Assembly (NCBI GenBank): GCA_039028975.1
Contig: JBCCHB010000012.1
Span: 62,001 to 126,000 of the forward strand
DNA length: 64,000 nucleotides
Source of the DNA: JAHBNG01 sp039028975
GTDB taxonomy: Bacteria > Chloroflexota > Anaerolineae > Caldilineales > Caldilineaceae
Direction: 5' to 3'
A program made the translations under genes and the position numbers. The notes beneath the pieces are model-generated. The model saw only the letters and a program-made list of their open reading frames with translations. It was not told where the DNA came from and did no database searches. Position 1 is the stretch's first letter; each line of letters begins with the position of its first letter. Below are positions 26,222 to 35,167 of this stretch, piece by piece.

Positions 26222-27748
26222 CTATTCTTTTATCTTATTTATGGCATTATCAATTTCTGCTTCAGTCTTTAACCAGCGTATCTGTTCGACAAAACTCTTT
26301 AAATCAGGTGAAAGCTCGCGTAGTTCCTCTAATTTTGGGCCAATGGTGCTAGTGGCGGCCGCGCTTGTGCCATAGTTGCCGTGGAAAGCAAAGTAGGCCT
26401 GGTTGAGTACTCGTAAATTATAGCCCTCTTCAACAAACCGAAGGCGCTGCTGCTCCATATAGGCCTCTGCCGCATCAACCTGCCCATCGGCAAGAAGTCT
26501 ATCCACTTCTAAGCGAGTTTCTCGCATTTCGTTGCGAAAATCGAAGGGCGGTGGCTCTTCCTGAGGCTGGTTGTCAGAAACCATATCGTCGTTTATATCA
26601 GCAGCATTGGCTGACGAGCTGCTTTCTTGGGCGCTAGTATCCTGAGGGACAGGCGTTGGTGGAACGGCCTCTGGGTAGAAGCGGCGGGCTACGTCCAGAC
26701 CAATTTCGTTGCCAATAATGTCCGCTACGGTCTCATTGATGATGGTAATTTCTTGGTTTTGGCCGTAATTGAAGCCTAATGGGAATAGAACCAAATAGTT
26801 GTGAACCCACTCATGAGCCACGGTACTTAAGACCCAACCCAAGCTAGCTCGATCAACAACCATGGCTGGGAAGGCACCTAACCCACCGATGTTGGTTACA
26901 TACGCACTTAAGTTTTGCTCCTCAAATATCCGCTGCTCACTCTCTTCTATCACGTCCAGCGTAATGTCTGCATCGAGCATCTGGGCATATCGGGTTTCAA
27001 TACGATTTCTTGGGCTAACGACCAGTTTTTTAGGCGGTTCGGTAAAGCTAAAGAGAACGGGTGGAAATGGTTGGTTTGCAATACGTAGCCCTTTATTAAC
27101 CAATGCGTCTCCTACCTGCCCCTGAATAATGGCTTCAGCAGCAAGGCGAGTCTCGACCTGGAGGTCACGTAGTTCATCAATCTCGGCTTGTATCTCTAGC
27201 ATCCTATTCTGCGATGCGGCTGCATCTCCTGTCGCTGCCTCTTCTGTCGCTGCCCCCTCTTTGCCTTCTGATGAAGTACCGAGAGAAGCATCCTGAGTAT
27301 CATCCTGGGAAGTCTTCAGTTCAGATTCAGCGGTGGCGGAACCAAGCCGACTGAGCTCGACTTCCAACGCGGCAATTTGGCGTGCTCGCTCTAAGTAATT
27401 ACGCACAAGTTCGGTTGCATCATCTTGGGACAGATCTGCTGAGGGTTGCTCAATAAAGGCCGAAACTTTATCTGAAATGGCATCCACTTCCCAGCCTATG
27501 AGATCAAAGGCCCACTCGCGAAAATTTTGGGCGATGGCTCGATCTACTAATTCTGCAGGTGCGTAGGTGCTGCGCCCCATCAGACCTGACGAAATAGACA
27601 ATACAGCTACAATCAAAACCCAGCGCGCAACCCGGCCAAGCCAGGTTAGCACTCCCTTTTTTCTGCTGGTTGACAACGGCGCAAGCGAAGGGTTCTGCTT
27701 CCTGTCATTTGGTATGGTAAATTCCCTTGTGGGACGAGACGTAGTCAT
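26222..27748 (-). CDS. Membrane-anchored putative zinc metallopeptidase
   Basis: 508 residues. One N-terminal membrane segment (about 36-55, VARWVLIVAVLSISSG) precedes an acidic, Ala/Ser-rich helical linker (about 110-190). The likely active site is HEWVH (312-316), followed about 30 residues later by NETVADIIGNE, which supplies a third-ligand glutamate as in gluzincins. The C-terminal third is helical with a charged coiled region. The family is not recognised beyond this. Its activity against outside proteins or wall material is inferred. It is the first gene of the minus-strand run leading to the CoA-transferase. Confidence 0.65.
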   Translation of the reverse strand: MTTSRPTREFTIPNDRKQNPSLAPLSTSRKKGVLTWLGRVARWVLIVAVLSISSGLMGRSTYAPAELVDRAIAQNFREWAFDLIGWEVDAISDKVSAFIEQPSADLSQDDATELVRNYLERARQIAALEVELSRLGSATAESELKTSQDDTQDASLGTSSEGKEGAATEEAATGDAAASQNRMLEIQAEIDELRDLQVETRLAAEAIIQGQVGDALVNKGLRIANQPFPPVLFSFTEPPKKLVVSPRNRIETRYAQMLDADITLDVIEESEQRIFEEQNLSAYVTNIGGLGAFPAMVVDRASLGWVLSTVAHEWVHNYLVLFPLGFNYGQNQEITIINETVADIIGNEIGLDVARRFYPEAVPPTPVPQDTSAQESSSSANAADINDDMVSDNQPQEEPPPFDFRNEMRETRLEVDRLLADGQVDAAEAYMEQQRLRFVEEGYNLRVLNQAYFAFHGNYGTSAAATSTIGPKLEELRELSPDLKSFVEQIRWLKTEAEIDNAINKIKE

Positions 27749-27890
27749 GGCGAAACTTAATCGATTCTATCTGTAAGAAGGTTCCGTTCTATGGTTTTTT
27801 GTGCTATTTTTGTATACTCAAAGGATAACATATACTGGCGGTCGTGATAAATTAACACCAATACTCGGGAGAGAAACTATTAATCTATTT

Positions 27891-27983
27891 AAACTTCGCC
27901 AGAAAAGTCTCGTTCCGACCCTTGACCCACCTATAGGAAATCACGAGAAGGGAGGAGAGAGATTTTCGGGCTTTCTATATGCG
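27891..27983 (-). repeat. Family A palindromic repeat, copy 6 (core form, inverted)
   Basis: The minus strand reads CATATAGAAAGCCCGAAAAT, CTCCTCCCTTCTCGTGA, then GTCGGAACGAGACTTTTC and TGGCGAAGTTT. It lies in the 314-bp divergent gap between the metallopeptidase and adenosine-deaminase-family genes. That gap holds no gene; several TATACT-like hexamers occur near 27815-27836 but without a well-spaced -35. Confidence 0.65.
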
Positions 27984-28062
27984 GAGCCTGGGTACACTTG
28001 AGACAGCAAGTTAATTTTGTTACAAACTCATAAGTGATGTATGAAACCAGAATGAAGGACAG

Positions 28063-29232
28063 ATGAAACCAGAAAAAAAACCAGAGACTCAGCCACCCAG
28101 AGAGCATCTATCTTCTCATCCTTTGTCTTCAGAGATGGCTGGTTTGATTCGCGAGATGCCTAAAGCTGAGATTCATATCCATTTAGAGGGTGCTATCCAG
28201 CCTGAGGTTGTGCTGACGCTGGCAGAACGGCATGATATGATGCACACGTTGCCTGCGTCGGACGTAGAGGGATTAAGCCAGTGGTTTACCTTTACAGACT
28301 TTCCCCACTTTGTTGAGATCTACTTTGCAATTTCGAATCTTCTCCGCACAGCGGACGACTTTGCCGCAATTGCCTATGCTTGTGGCCAGGATATGGCCGC
28401 GCAGAATATTCGCTACCGCGAGCTAACGGTGACGCCCTATACCCACACGTCCTTGCAAAAGAAAGAGATATCAATTGATGATATTTTGGATGGCTTAAGT
28501 CGGGGGCGGGAAAAGGCCAAAGCTGATTTGGGGGTAGAGATGTGTTGGGTCTTCGATATTCCTCGCAACTTAGCATTTCGGCATGATACGCTACCGTATG
28601 ACCCCAAGCCAGCGGAGACTACGTTGGAATACGCCCTACTCGGTCAAAGTGCTGGCGTCGTCGGCTTTGGATTGGGAGGATATGAGGTAGGCGCACCACC
28701 TGAACCATTTGCCCATGCATTTCGAGCTGCTCGCCAGGCAGGTCTACACTCTGTTCCTCACGCCGGGGAGACTATGGGAGCGGATAGCATATGGGGTGCC
28801 ATACGAGAATTAGGGGCCGAGCGGATCGGCCATGGCGTGCGTGCCATCGAAGATCCGGCTCTGTTGCACCATTTGCAAGAGCATCAGATAACATTAGAGG
28901 TCAATCCCACCAGTAATATCTGTTTGCACGTGTATCGTCGCCATGCAGAGCATCCATTTCCCCACTTGGACAAGATGGGTATTCCCGTCACAATCAATAG
29001 CGATGATCCGCCTCTTTTTAATACGACACTCTGCGCTGAATATGAAGTGTTGAACAGAGAATTTGGTTATAATGGAGCTGATTTAGCTCGTATTGCTCGC
29101 TATGCATTTGTAGCCGCGCATGTACCCACGGAGATCAAGACTCGCTTATTGACTGAGTTTGATCAATGGGTAGAAAGTAATATAGATGGCCAGAAAAATT
29201 CTGTCCTCCCTTTACGGGAGCGTCCAGACTAG
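28063..29232 (+). CDS. Adenosine deaminase family enzyme
   Basis: 389 residues. Zinc-site and catalytic motifs are complete: HIHLEG (38-43), SVPHAGE with His233 and Glu236, HGVRAIEDP and NSDDPPLF with Asp314-315. The family deaminates adenosine or related 6-aminopurine compounds; aminodeoxyfutalosine deaminase of the menaquinone route uses the same fold, and no mqn gene is near to decide. GAAGGA lies just before the ATG. The last 18 codons, from SNIDGQKNSVLP, are encoded by a family A repeat that also supplies the stop, so the native C-terminus was probably altered by the element. Confidence 0.9.
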   Translation: MKPEKKPETQPPREHLSSHPLSSEMAGLIREMPKAEIHIHLEGAIQPEVVLTLAERHDMMHTLPASDVEGLSQWFTFTDFPHFVEIYFAISNLLRTADDFAAIAYACGQDMAAQNIRYRELTVTPYTHTSLQKKEISIDDILDGLSRGREKAKADLGVEMCWVFDIPRNLAFRHDTLPYDPKPAETTLEYALLGQSAGVVGFGLGGYEVGAPPEPFAHAFRAARQAGLHSVPHAGETMGADSIWGAIRELGAERIGHGVRAIEDPALLHHLQEHQITLEVNPTSNICLHVYRRHAEHPFPHLDKMGIPVTINSDDPPLFNTTLCAEYEVLNREFGYNGADLARIARYAFVAAHVPTEIKTRLLTEFDQWVESNIDGQKNSVLPLRERPD

Positions 29233-29275
29233 ATTAGACCAGAATCGGGATAAGACTTTTCTGGCGAGGTGTACA
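29181..29275 (+). repeat. Family A palindromic repeat, copy 7, overlapping a gene end
   Basis: Begins TATAGATGGCCAGAAAAATT, continues CTGTCCTCCCTTTACGGGA and ends GATAAGACTTTTCTGGCGAG. Its first 52 bp code for the end of the adenosine-deaminase-family protein, and the TAG stop (29230-29232) is inside the repeat. Confidence 0.75.
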
Positions 29276-29309
29276 TAAATCGGGTAGATTGTAACAAGGA
29301 GATGATGCG

Positions 29310-30068
29310 ATGGGTGACATCCCCCTTTGGCCCCGCTGGCAACGTTTTGGACAGGAACTTACCTGGGCTGAACCTGCCCAGAGATTGACCACGACATTAT
29401 TAGCGACAAACTCCAAGCATAGTACAAGCCAATTTGCGGAGCAATTTGCTAAGAGCTTCTCGGAGAAGTTGACAGAGACGTTTAGAATCATGGTCGACCT
29501 ATACGGTGAAGAGCGCCGGGCGTACCATACCCTTGAACATATTGAGGCCTGCTTCGCCATATTTGATCAAGTCAGGGAGTTGGCTCAGGATCCCCTGGCA
29601 GTAGAAGCTGCTATATGGTTTCATGACGTCATCTATCAGATTGGTGCAACTGATAATGAGTGGCAGAGCGCGGTGTGGGCAGCGAATCAATTGAAGGCAG
29701 CCACAGCGGTTTTGCTAACCTCAAATAGCCTATGTGTCAACCATGCCTTCATCCAAAAAGTCTATGATCTGATATGTGCAACTGATCACAAATCTATACC
29801 TGCCGATGGGGATAGCCGCCTTTTAGTCGATATTGACTTGGCGGGTCTTGGTGCTTCATCTGAAGCTTATTCACGCTATAGTCAACAAATTCGGCAAGAG
29901 TTTCAAACGGTTCCTTGGGAAGAGTATGCACAGGGACGAACCTTACTCTTACAAGGATTTCTAAACCGCAGTACCATTTATGTAACAGAGTACTTTCACC
30001 AACAGTATGAAGAACAAGCCAGAGCAAATATCCGCGCCGAAATTGAAGAGCTGGCTCGTTCCTGTTAA
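29310..30068 (+). CDS. Predicted metal-dependent HD-superfamily phosphohydrolase
   Basis: 252 residues. The N-terminal half carries HD-type metal ligands: RAYHTLEHIEAC, then WFHDVIYQIGATDNE, then DLICATDHK and DIDLAGLGAS. This pattern matches the COG4339-type predicted HD hydrolases of unknown substrate. ACAAGGAGATGATGCG provides a Shine-Dalgarno upstream of the ATG. It follows the deaminase after 77 bp, mostly the end of a family A repeat. A nucleotide-related function is plausible from the neighbour but not shown. Confidence 0.82.
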   Translation: MGDIPLWPRWQRFGQELTWAEPAQRLTTTLLATNSKHSTSQFAEQFAKSFSEKLTETFRIMVDLYGEERRAYHTLEHIEACFAIFDQVRELAQDPLAVEAAIWFHDVIYQIGATDNEWQSAVWAANQLKAATAVLLTSNSLCVNHAFIQKVYDLICATDHKSIPADGDSRLLVDIDLAGLGASSEAYSRYSQQIRQEFQTVPWEEYAQGRTLLLQGFLNRSTIYVTEYFHQQYEEQARANIRAEIEELARSC

Positions 30069-30139
30069 ACTGTTTCTGTTTGTATCATTACGGTGTTGTA
30101 TCTGGTCATCTATTCAAGCCCGCAAAGAGAGCACGTTTC

Positions 30140-33100
30140 ATGTTTCAAAATCCTCCATTTGAAGGAAGTTTCCCAATTCTCCAATCTTTTGGCGATAACC
30201 CTGATTTTTTTCGTCGATTTAGAATCGATGGTATTGAGCAGCGGGGGCACAATGGAATCGACTATCAGCTTCCGCACGGCACGCCGGTTCTGGCTGTGAG
30301 CCAGGGCACCGTGTTGGAAATTGGTAGCGAGCCAGAAGGGTATGGAAACTATGTGGTTATTGGGCATAGTTGGGGACAGACTTTTTATGCCCATCTGTCT
30401 CATGTCGATCTAGTAACGGGAGCGACAGTTGCTGGCCGTCAGAGTATTGGCACAAGTGGCGATAGCGGAGCGGCCTCATCGCCTCACCTTCACTTTGGCC
30501 TACGCATTCACCCCTTTAGTTTGCGAGATGGCTGGTTTGGCTTTAGCAACCCGCTGCCTTATCTTCGACGATTTTCTCAGCCTGTGGGTACGATAATTGG
30601 GCCTCATATCATTGGTGGGGTGGATCTAGACCTGTTGAGAACTTGGCAGCCGCGCATGGTGTTGGTATTGGATCCAAATCCTGATGAGATGCGGCGGCTG
30701 AAAGAGATCTCTCCGAACACAATTGTCATCGGGCGCGTCTTTGCTACCGATCATGAAGTTTCTGAAAATATTCGGGAAGATCCAGGGGATTCTGCTCGCT
30801 GGGCCCATTCAAAGACAATGGAGCGGATGACGCCTCATGTGGATTATTGGCAATTCGCCAATGAGGTTCTCCAACATAAAGATGACCTGCACCTTCTCAA
30901 CAAGTTTGAGCTGGAGAGGATGGCGCTGGCTGAAGCAAATGGGTATCGGTGTGCCATTCTCGGCTTTAGCGTTGGTAATCCCGATCTGCCAGAAGATGAT
31001 CGCATGTCCTGTTGGGAGGAGGTCTATCCATCGATTGAGCAAGCCGAGAAAAATGGTCATGTAATTGCCGTTCATCAATATGGTATGCCCGATTTACTAG
31101 GACCAGATGGACTGACGGATTGGTTGATTCTGCGGTTGGAACATCAGGTACTTATGAGGTTGCCCTTCAAAGACGTTCAGTTTGCCGTGACTGAATACGG
31201 CATCGATGGGCTAATCCGAGGCTCCTCGCCATCTGGTTGGAAGCACTTTTCAAATGCCGAGGTTTACAGCAGCCAGCTACTGCGTGTCGGCCGATATCTC
31301 GAGCGTTACTCAGGTCGCGTTCTCGGTTACGCTGTCTTTACGCTGGGCCATTATCATCCCTGGGGTAGCTATGACATTATAGGGACTGTCTCCAACACGC
31401 TAGCCCAACGAGGGGAACGTGGTACGTGGAGCGAATTTAGTCAAACCAACGAAATACTTGGCAATCCTCAAGGGGATATGGTAAGTTCCCCAAGTGTAGT
31501 TGGGGGTGATTTACCACCTGATTCCTCCACAGGAACGCCCGATGACAGTGATTCTGCTCCCTCACCCCTTCCCCCAGATCCCAATCAAGGTGGCGATAAT
31601 AATACCGACGATGGATCGGATCAGCTGACTCCACCACGGCCTGATAGCGGGTCGCCTAATCTACCCACAATTGAACGACGCACAAGTGACGCTTTCCAAG
31701 CGCTGAATGCACGTATTCGAACCGTTGATGACCGAGCAGATGTGGATCGCGAGAGCTTACAAAAGGGCGATATTGTTTATCTAATCAAAGATGTTTTTAC
31801 CACAATTAATGGTTCGTGGGAACCTTCGGACAATCAACATTCCATTGTAAGGTGGGCACGGGACGATTATCTCAAACCCTTTGGTGCCCCCGATTGGTTT
31901 GATGATGCAGGCGCAGATCATCACATTTTTGGCGCAGTGCTGGGATTAGATGGGGAACTGATTCGTGAGCAAACAATGATCTATTGGTCCGACGGCTTCG
32001 ATCAGTTGGGCAACCCTGACTATACAGGCTACGTGGAAGCAAATACGAAATCTGGCTCAGGTTGGGCCAATCAGCCTTTGGGGCCGGGTAGCTCTTTTGT
32101 CCCAGAGCGAGAAGAGCGTGGCCCCTGGTGCTGGATGCCATCTGGGATGGCTGAAGTCTTCGAAGGGGGTGGCTTACCCGCTAATCATCACGTTTCGACT
32201 TTCGTTGTTTGGCAGGCCGTGGAACTATCAGTTGGCACCCAAAGCGGTGATGGAGGCAACACGGATACCCAAGGAGGAACGGACCAAGGAGGAACGGATG
32301 GATCTACCACACGGCCTCCCACTCAGGAACCAATGATTTCGCGCCGCTTGGGCGATTGGATTCATCCATTCAATTTTTCAATTCAGCCAGTGACGGCTCG
32401 GGCGGATGCAGCAAAAGTGTTAGCTGAAAATGATGTGGTTTATCTCCTCAAGGATCTCTTTACCACTCGAGATGGTTCCTGGGAACAGTCAGACAAGCCA
32501 GGGTCTTTACCCGCCTGGGCAAGAGAATATTTAAAGCCATTTGGGGCACCTGACTATTTTGATGACGCTGGCGGCGATCGACATCTATTTGCGGCGGTCA
32601 TTGGGTTAGATGGTGAGCTGATGAAGCAGAAACAGATTGCCTACTGGTCTGACGGTATCCATAAGCTCGGTGACGTTGAGTACGATGGTTTCGTCTACCG
32701 AGAGACCAAAGACAAATCTGGCTGGATCAACATTCCTATCGGGCCAGGGAGCAATTTTATTCCCGAACGCGGAGAATCAGGTCCTTGGTGTTGGGCACCC
32801 AGTGGTGCATCGGATGTTGTCTGTGGCGGTGGCTTGCCAGCCAAGCAGCACGTCTCTACCTTCGCTGTCTGGCAAGCTGTGCGTAAGTCTGAATTTATTG
32901 TGGATGACCCAGACACTCCAACTGATAATGGACAAGATGATCAGCAAGACCAGCAGGGAAATAACACTACAACGACCATTTTTGTCCCCTTTATCTCGGG
33001 CAGCCGAGCTGTTGAGAGCCGAGTTGATAGCTTGTCTGATGCAACTCCTAGTACATCCACAAGCCCAATTCGCCCGCTAGGAGACAAAACGGAGTCAACC

Positions 33101-33391
33101 AGCATTGAGCGAACAGGCGAGGCACCAACCTTGCCTATCGGGGACAAACTATCCTTCCAAGCCGATCGATACGGCGAGACTCACCAAGCTATTCGTAGCC
33201 AAACTTGGGTACACGTGGGGTTTGACTATGAGGAAGGAGCCCCCTTTGTACGTTATGCTAGGCTCCATGAGCTAGGAATGCCCACAACTGAGCAGTTTGA
33301 GATAGACGGATACTTTGTCCAGGGATATAGCAGCATGATTCTTTATGCGCCCAAGAGCAACCCTACCGCTATAGAAGAAGTCTCTTGGTAA
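30140..33391 (+). CDS. Large M23 peptidase / glycosidase-like protein with duplicated C-terminal domain
   Basis: 1083 residues from ATG 30140; the frame is open to TTG 30080 but AGAGAG favours the ATG. Residues 25-150 are a LytM/M23 metallopeptidase with His37, Asp41 and HLH (116-118), which in the family cleaves peptidoglycan cross-bridges. Residues about 175-450 look like a TIM-barrel glycosidase-type domain (YWQFANEV, FAVTEYGIDG, YAVFTLGHYHPWG). Two copies of a 160-residue domain follow (about 532-695 and 756-917), sharing YLKPFGAP, FDDAG, GLDGEL, YWSDG and GPWCW, then a short C-terminal domain. Linkers are Gly/Asp/Pro-rich. No signal peptide is visible, which is odd for a wall enzyme. Confidence 0.82.
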   Translation: MFQNPPFEGSFPILQSFGDNPDFFRRFRIDGIEQRGHNGIDYQLPHGTPVLAVSQGTVLEIGSEPEGYGNYVVIGHSWGQTFYAHLSHVDLVTGATVAGRQSIGTSGDSGAASSPHLHFGLRIHPFSLRDGWFGFSNPLPYLRRFSQPVGTIIGPHIIGGVDLDLLRTWQPRMVLVLDPNPDEMRRLKEISPNTIVIGRVFATDHEVSENIREDPGDSARWAHSKTMERMTPHVDYWQFANEVLQHKDDLHLLNKFELERMALAEANGYRCAILGFSVGNPDLPEDDRMSCWEEVYPSIEQAEKNGHVIAVHQYGMPDLLGPDGLTDWLILRLEHQVLMRLPFKDVQFAVTEYGIDGLIRGSSPSGWKHFSNAEVYSSQLLRVGRYLERYSGRVLGYAVFTLGHYHPWGSYDIIGTVSNTLAQRGERGTWSEFSQTNEILGNPQGDMVSSPSVVGGDLPPDSSTGTPDDSDSAPSPLPPDPNQGGDNNTDDGSDQLTPPRPDSGSPNLPTIERRTSDAFQALNARIRTVDDRADVDRESLQKGDIVYLIKDVFTTINGSWEPSDNQHSIVRWARDDYLKPFGAPDWFDDAGADHHIFGAVLGLDGELIREQTMIYWSDGFDQLGNPDYTGYVEANTKSGSGWANQPLGPGSSFVPEREERGPWCWMPSGMAEVFEGGGLPANHHVSTFVVWQAVELSVGTQSGDGGNTDTQGGTDQGGTDGSTTRPPTQEPMISRRLGDWIHPFNFSIQPVTARADAAKVLAENDVVYLLKDLFTTRDGSWEQSDKPGSLPAWAREYLKPFGAPDYFDDAGGDRHLFAAVIGLDGELMKQKQIAYWSDGIHKLGDVEYDGFVYRETKDKSGWINIPIGPGSNFIPERGESGPWCWAPSGASDVVCGGGLPAKQHVSTFAVWQAVRKSEFIVDDPDTPTDNGQDDQQDQQGNNTTTTIFVPFISGSRAVESRVDSLSDATPSTSTSPIRPLGDKTESTSIERTGEAPTLPIGDKLSFQADRYGETHQAIRSQTWVHVGFDYEEGAPFVRYARLHELGMPTTEQFEIDGYFVQGYSSMILYAPKSNPTAIEEVSW

Positions 33392-33429
33392 CAAGAGGGG
33401 GAATGGGAAGTGATGGAGCGCGATTTAGC

Positions 33430-34902
33430 CTATTGGCTCTCTTCTAGGTTATCCAAGAAGTCGCGCCCAACAACAATGCGCAGATCAATGGGTGCGGTTG
33501 TACTCGCATTGATGTTTGCCATGCTGAGCCGAGAGGGTGCAGTGGTGAGATTGAGATCGCTATCCAACTGATCAATTAAACCAAGCGGAACGCCATAGTC
33601 GATGATAAGGGTATGCTGGTAATCGCTGCGATCGGCATTGTCAATAGAAACAACCTGCCACCCCTTGGCCGTAAGCACATCGCGAGTACGGGCTGCAATG
33701 CGAGGCTGCCCCGTACCGTTGAGTACCTCTACTCGTACCCATGCGGCTTCACTATTGGCTGCGTTCGTTAGCGAATCTTCCGGTACCAAGGCAAAGAAAC
33801 TTTGGAGCGCGGCATTGACCATCTCCCGATTGGGTAACAGAATCCACGCGCCCTCTTCCGTATATGTCTCTTGCCCATAGCGATTATCTAAAACGAGTTG
33901 ACGAATGTTGCTGACTGATGCACTACCCCCATACTGAGCCAATTCGAGCTGTTTGGCCATGGGAATATCAGTATCAATACTACTGCGCATGGTGTAAAAG
34001 AGCATGGGAAGCTTGGGAATGAGCGTCGGTATCATATCTGCACTCATTACTTTGTTTGCAATGGCTCGAATCACCTGCTGTTGACGGCCTGCACGGCTAT
34101 AATCGTCATCATTATTACGAGTACGTACGTACTTTAGCGCCAACTCACCGTCCAAATGCTGAGGACCTGCATCAAGGTGAAATAGTTCAACGCCATAATC
34201 TTCTGTAGGGTAAGCATCGTCATGAATAATATGGGGAATAGTCATATCAATCCCCTCAATCAGATCGACTAGCTCCACAAAACCATTAAAATTGACACGA
34301 ACGTAATAATCAATGGGGTGGCCTATAAAGGCACTGACCGTATCCATTGCAAGATGAGCGCCCCCACCGTGGTAGTTTTGCTTTTCACCAATCACATAGG
34401 CCATATTGATCTTTGACGTCAAGCCCTGGCCTGGGATTGGTACCCACAGATCGCGCGGCAAAGATAGAATACCAACCGTTTTATCTTTAGGGTGAAGCGA
34501 GACAACCATCATTGTATCGGTTCGAGCCGGTTCTACATCACCTGGGCGTGCGTCGGTACCCATCAAGAGAATATTAATCGGTGGTAATGTGTTGGCTACT
34601 GTCCCAGCATGTACGACTTCGGTATTTTCTGTAGAGCCTTCTGTTGTGGCAATTTGCTGTTGAGGTGAGCGGTTTGCCGTCTCAATACTACTTTGAGCAA
34701 TCTGTTCTGCTAACGCAAGCGGCGATGAATCGATAATCCGCGACCGGGCCCAACTGTAGAGTGGTCCGCTTGACAAGAGAACAGTAACGACGACCAAACC
34801 AATGTAAAAACCAGTCAAGATAGTGCCTAAGCCACTCATGGACTGGAGATGTTGTGGCTCATCACTGGAATCCATCTGATGATCTTGGGAGTGAGTCATC
34901 AT
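33430..34902 (-). CDS. LytR-CpsA-Psr (LCP) family cell-wall glycopolymer ligase
   Basis: 490 residues from ATG 34902, chosen because CCAAGGAACC precedes it (ATG 34899 is next to it). ATG 34983 and GTG 35001 are also in frame and would extend the cytoplasmic tail. One membrane helix (ILTGFYIGLVVVTVLLSSG) anchors an LCP domain with NILLMGTDARPGD, RTDTMMVVSLHP, ILSLPRDLWVPIPG and RTRNNDDDYSRAGRQQQV, whose Arg/Asp residues bind the pyrophosphate lipid. A C-terminal LytR_C domain (VEVLNGTGQPRIAARTRDVL) follows. LCP enzymes attach polymers to peptidoglycan from undecaprenyl carriers. It converges with the M23 gene. Confidence 0.92.
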   Translation of the reverse strand: MMTHSQDHQMDSSDEPQHLQSMSGLGTILTGFYIGLVVVTVLLSSGPLYSWARSRIIDSSPLALAEQIAQSSIETANRSPQQQIATTEGSTENTEVVHAGTVANTLPPINILLMGTDARPGDVEPARTDTMMVVSLHPKDKTVGILSLPRDLWVPIPGQGLTSKINMAYVIGEKQNYHGGGAHLAMDTVSAFIGHPIDYYVRVNFNGFVELVDLIEGIDMTIPHIIHDDAYPTEDYGVELFHLDAGPQHLDGELALKYVRTRNNDDDYSRAGRQQQVIRAIANKVMSADMIPTLIPKLPMLFYTMRSSIDTDIPMAKQLELAQYGGSASVSNIRQLVLDNRYGQETYTEEGAWILLPNREMVNAALQSFFALVPEDSLTNAANSEAAWVRVEVLNGTGQPRIAARTRDVLTAKGWQVVSIDNADRSDYQHTLIIDYGVPLGLIDQLDSDLNLTTAPSRLSMANINASTTAPIDLRIVVGRDFLDNLEESQ

Positions 34903-35050
34903 GGTTCCTTGGGATGGTTGATGGCTACGCTGCTCTCGCTGGGGTTGATGTTGGAGTGGAGATTTGGGTCTTTTAATGGTCATAAAACGGTAGTATAACA
35001 CAACTTAGCAACGTCAATTTTAGACAAAATTCAGACCGTTTTTATACGAA

Positions 35051-35145
35051 TGTACAGATAGTCAGAAAGGCTTTGTCCTCCCTTCTTAGAACATCCTGGA
35101 GCGGCTGGGTCAAGAGTCAGGGGGACTTCTCTGGCGAAGTACATA
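35051..35145 (+). repeat. Family A palindromic repeat, copy 8 (core form)
   Basis: Begins ACAGATAGTCAGAAAGGCTT, continues TGTCCTCCCTTCTTAGAAC and ends CTTCTCTGGCGAAGTACA. It lies between two minus-strand genes, after the beta-propeller protein stop and before the LCP gene start. Confidence 0.7.
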
Positions 35146-35167
35146 TCATGTATGAATCTTCGTAGAT

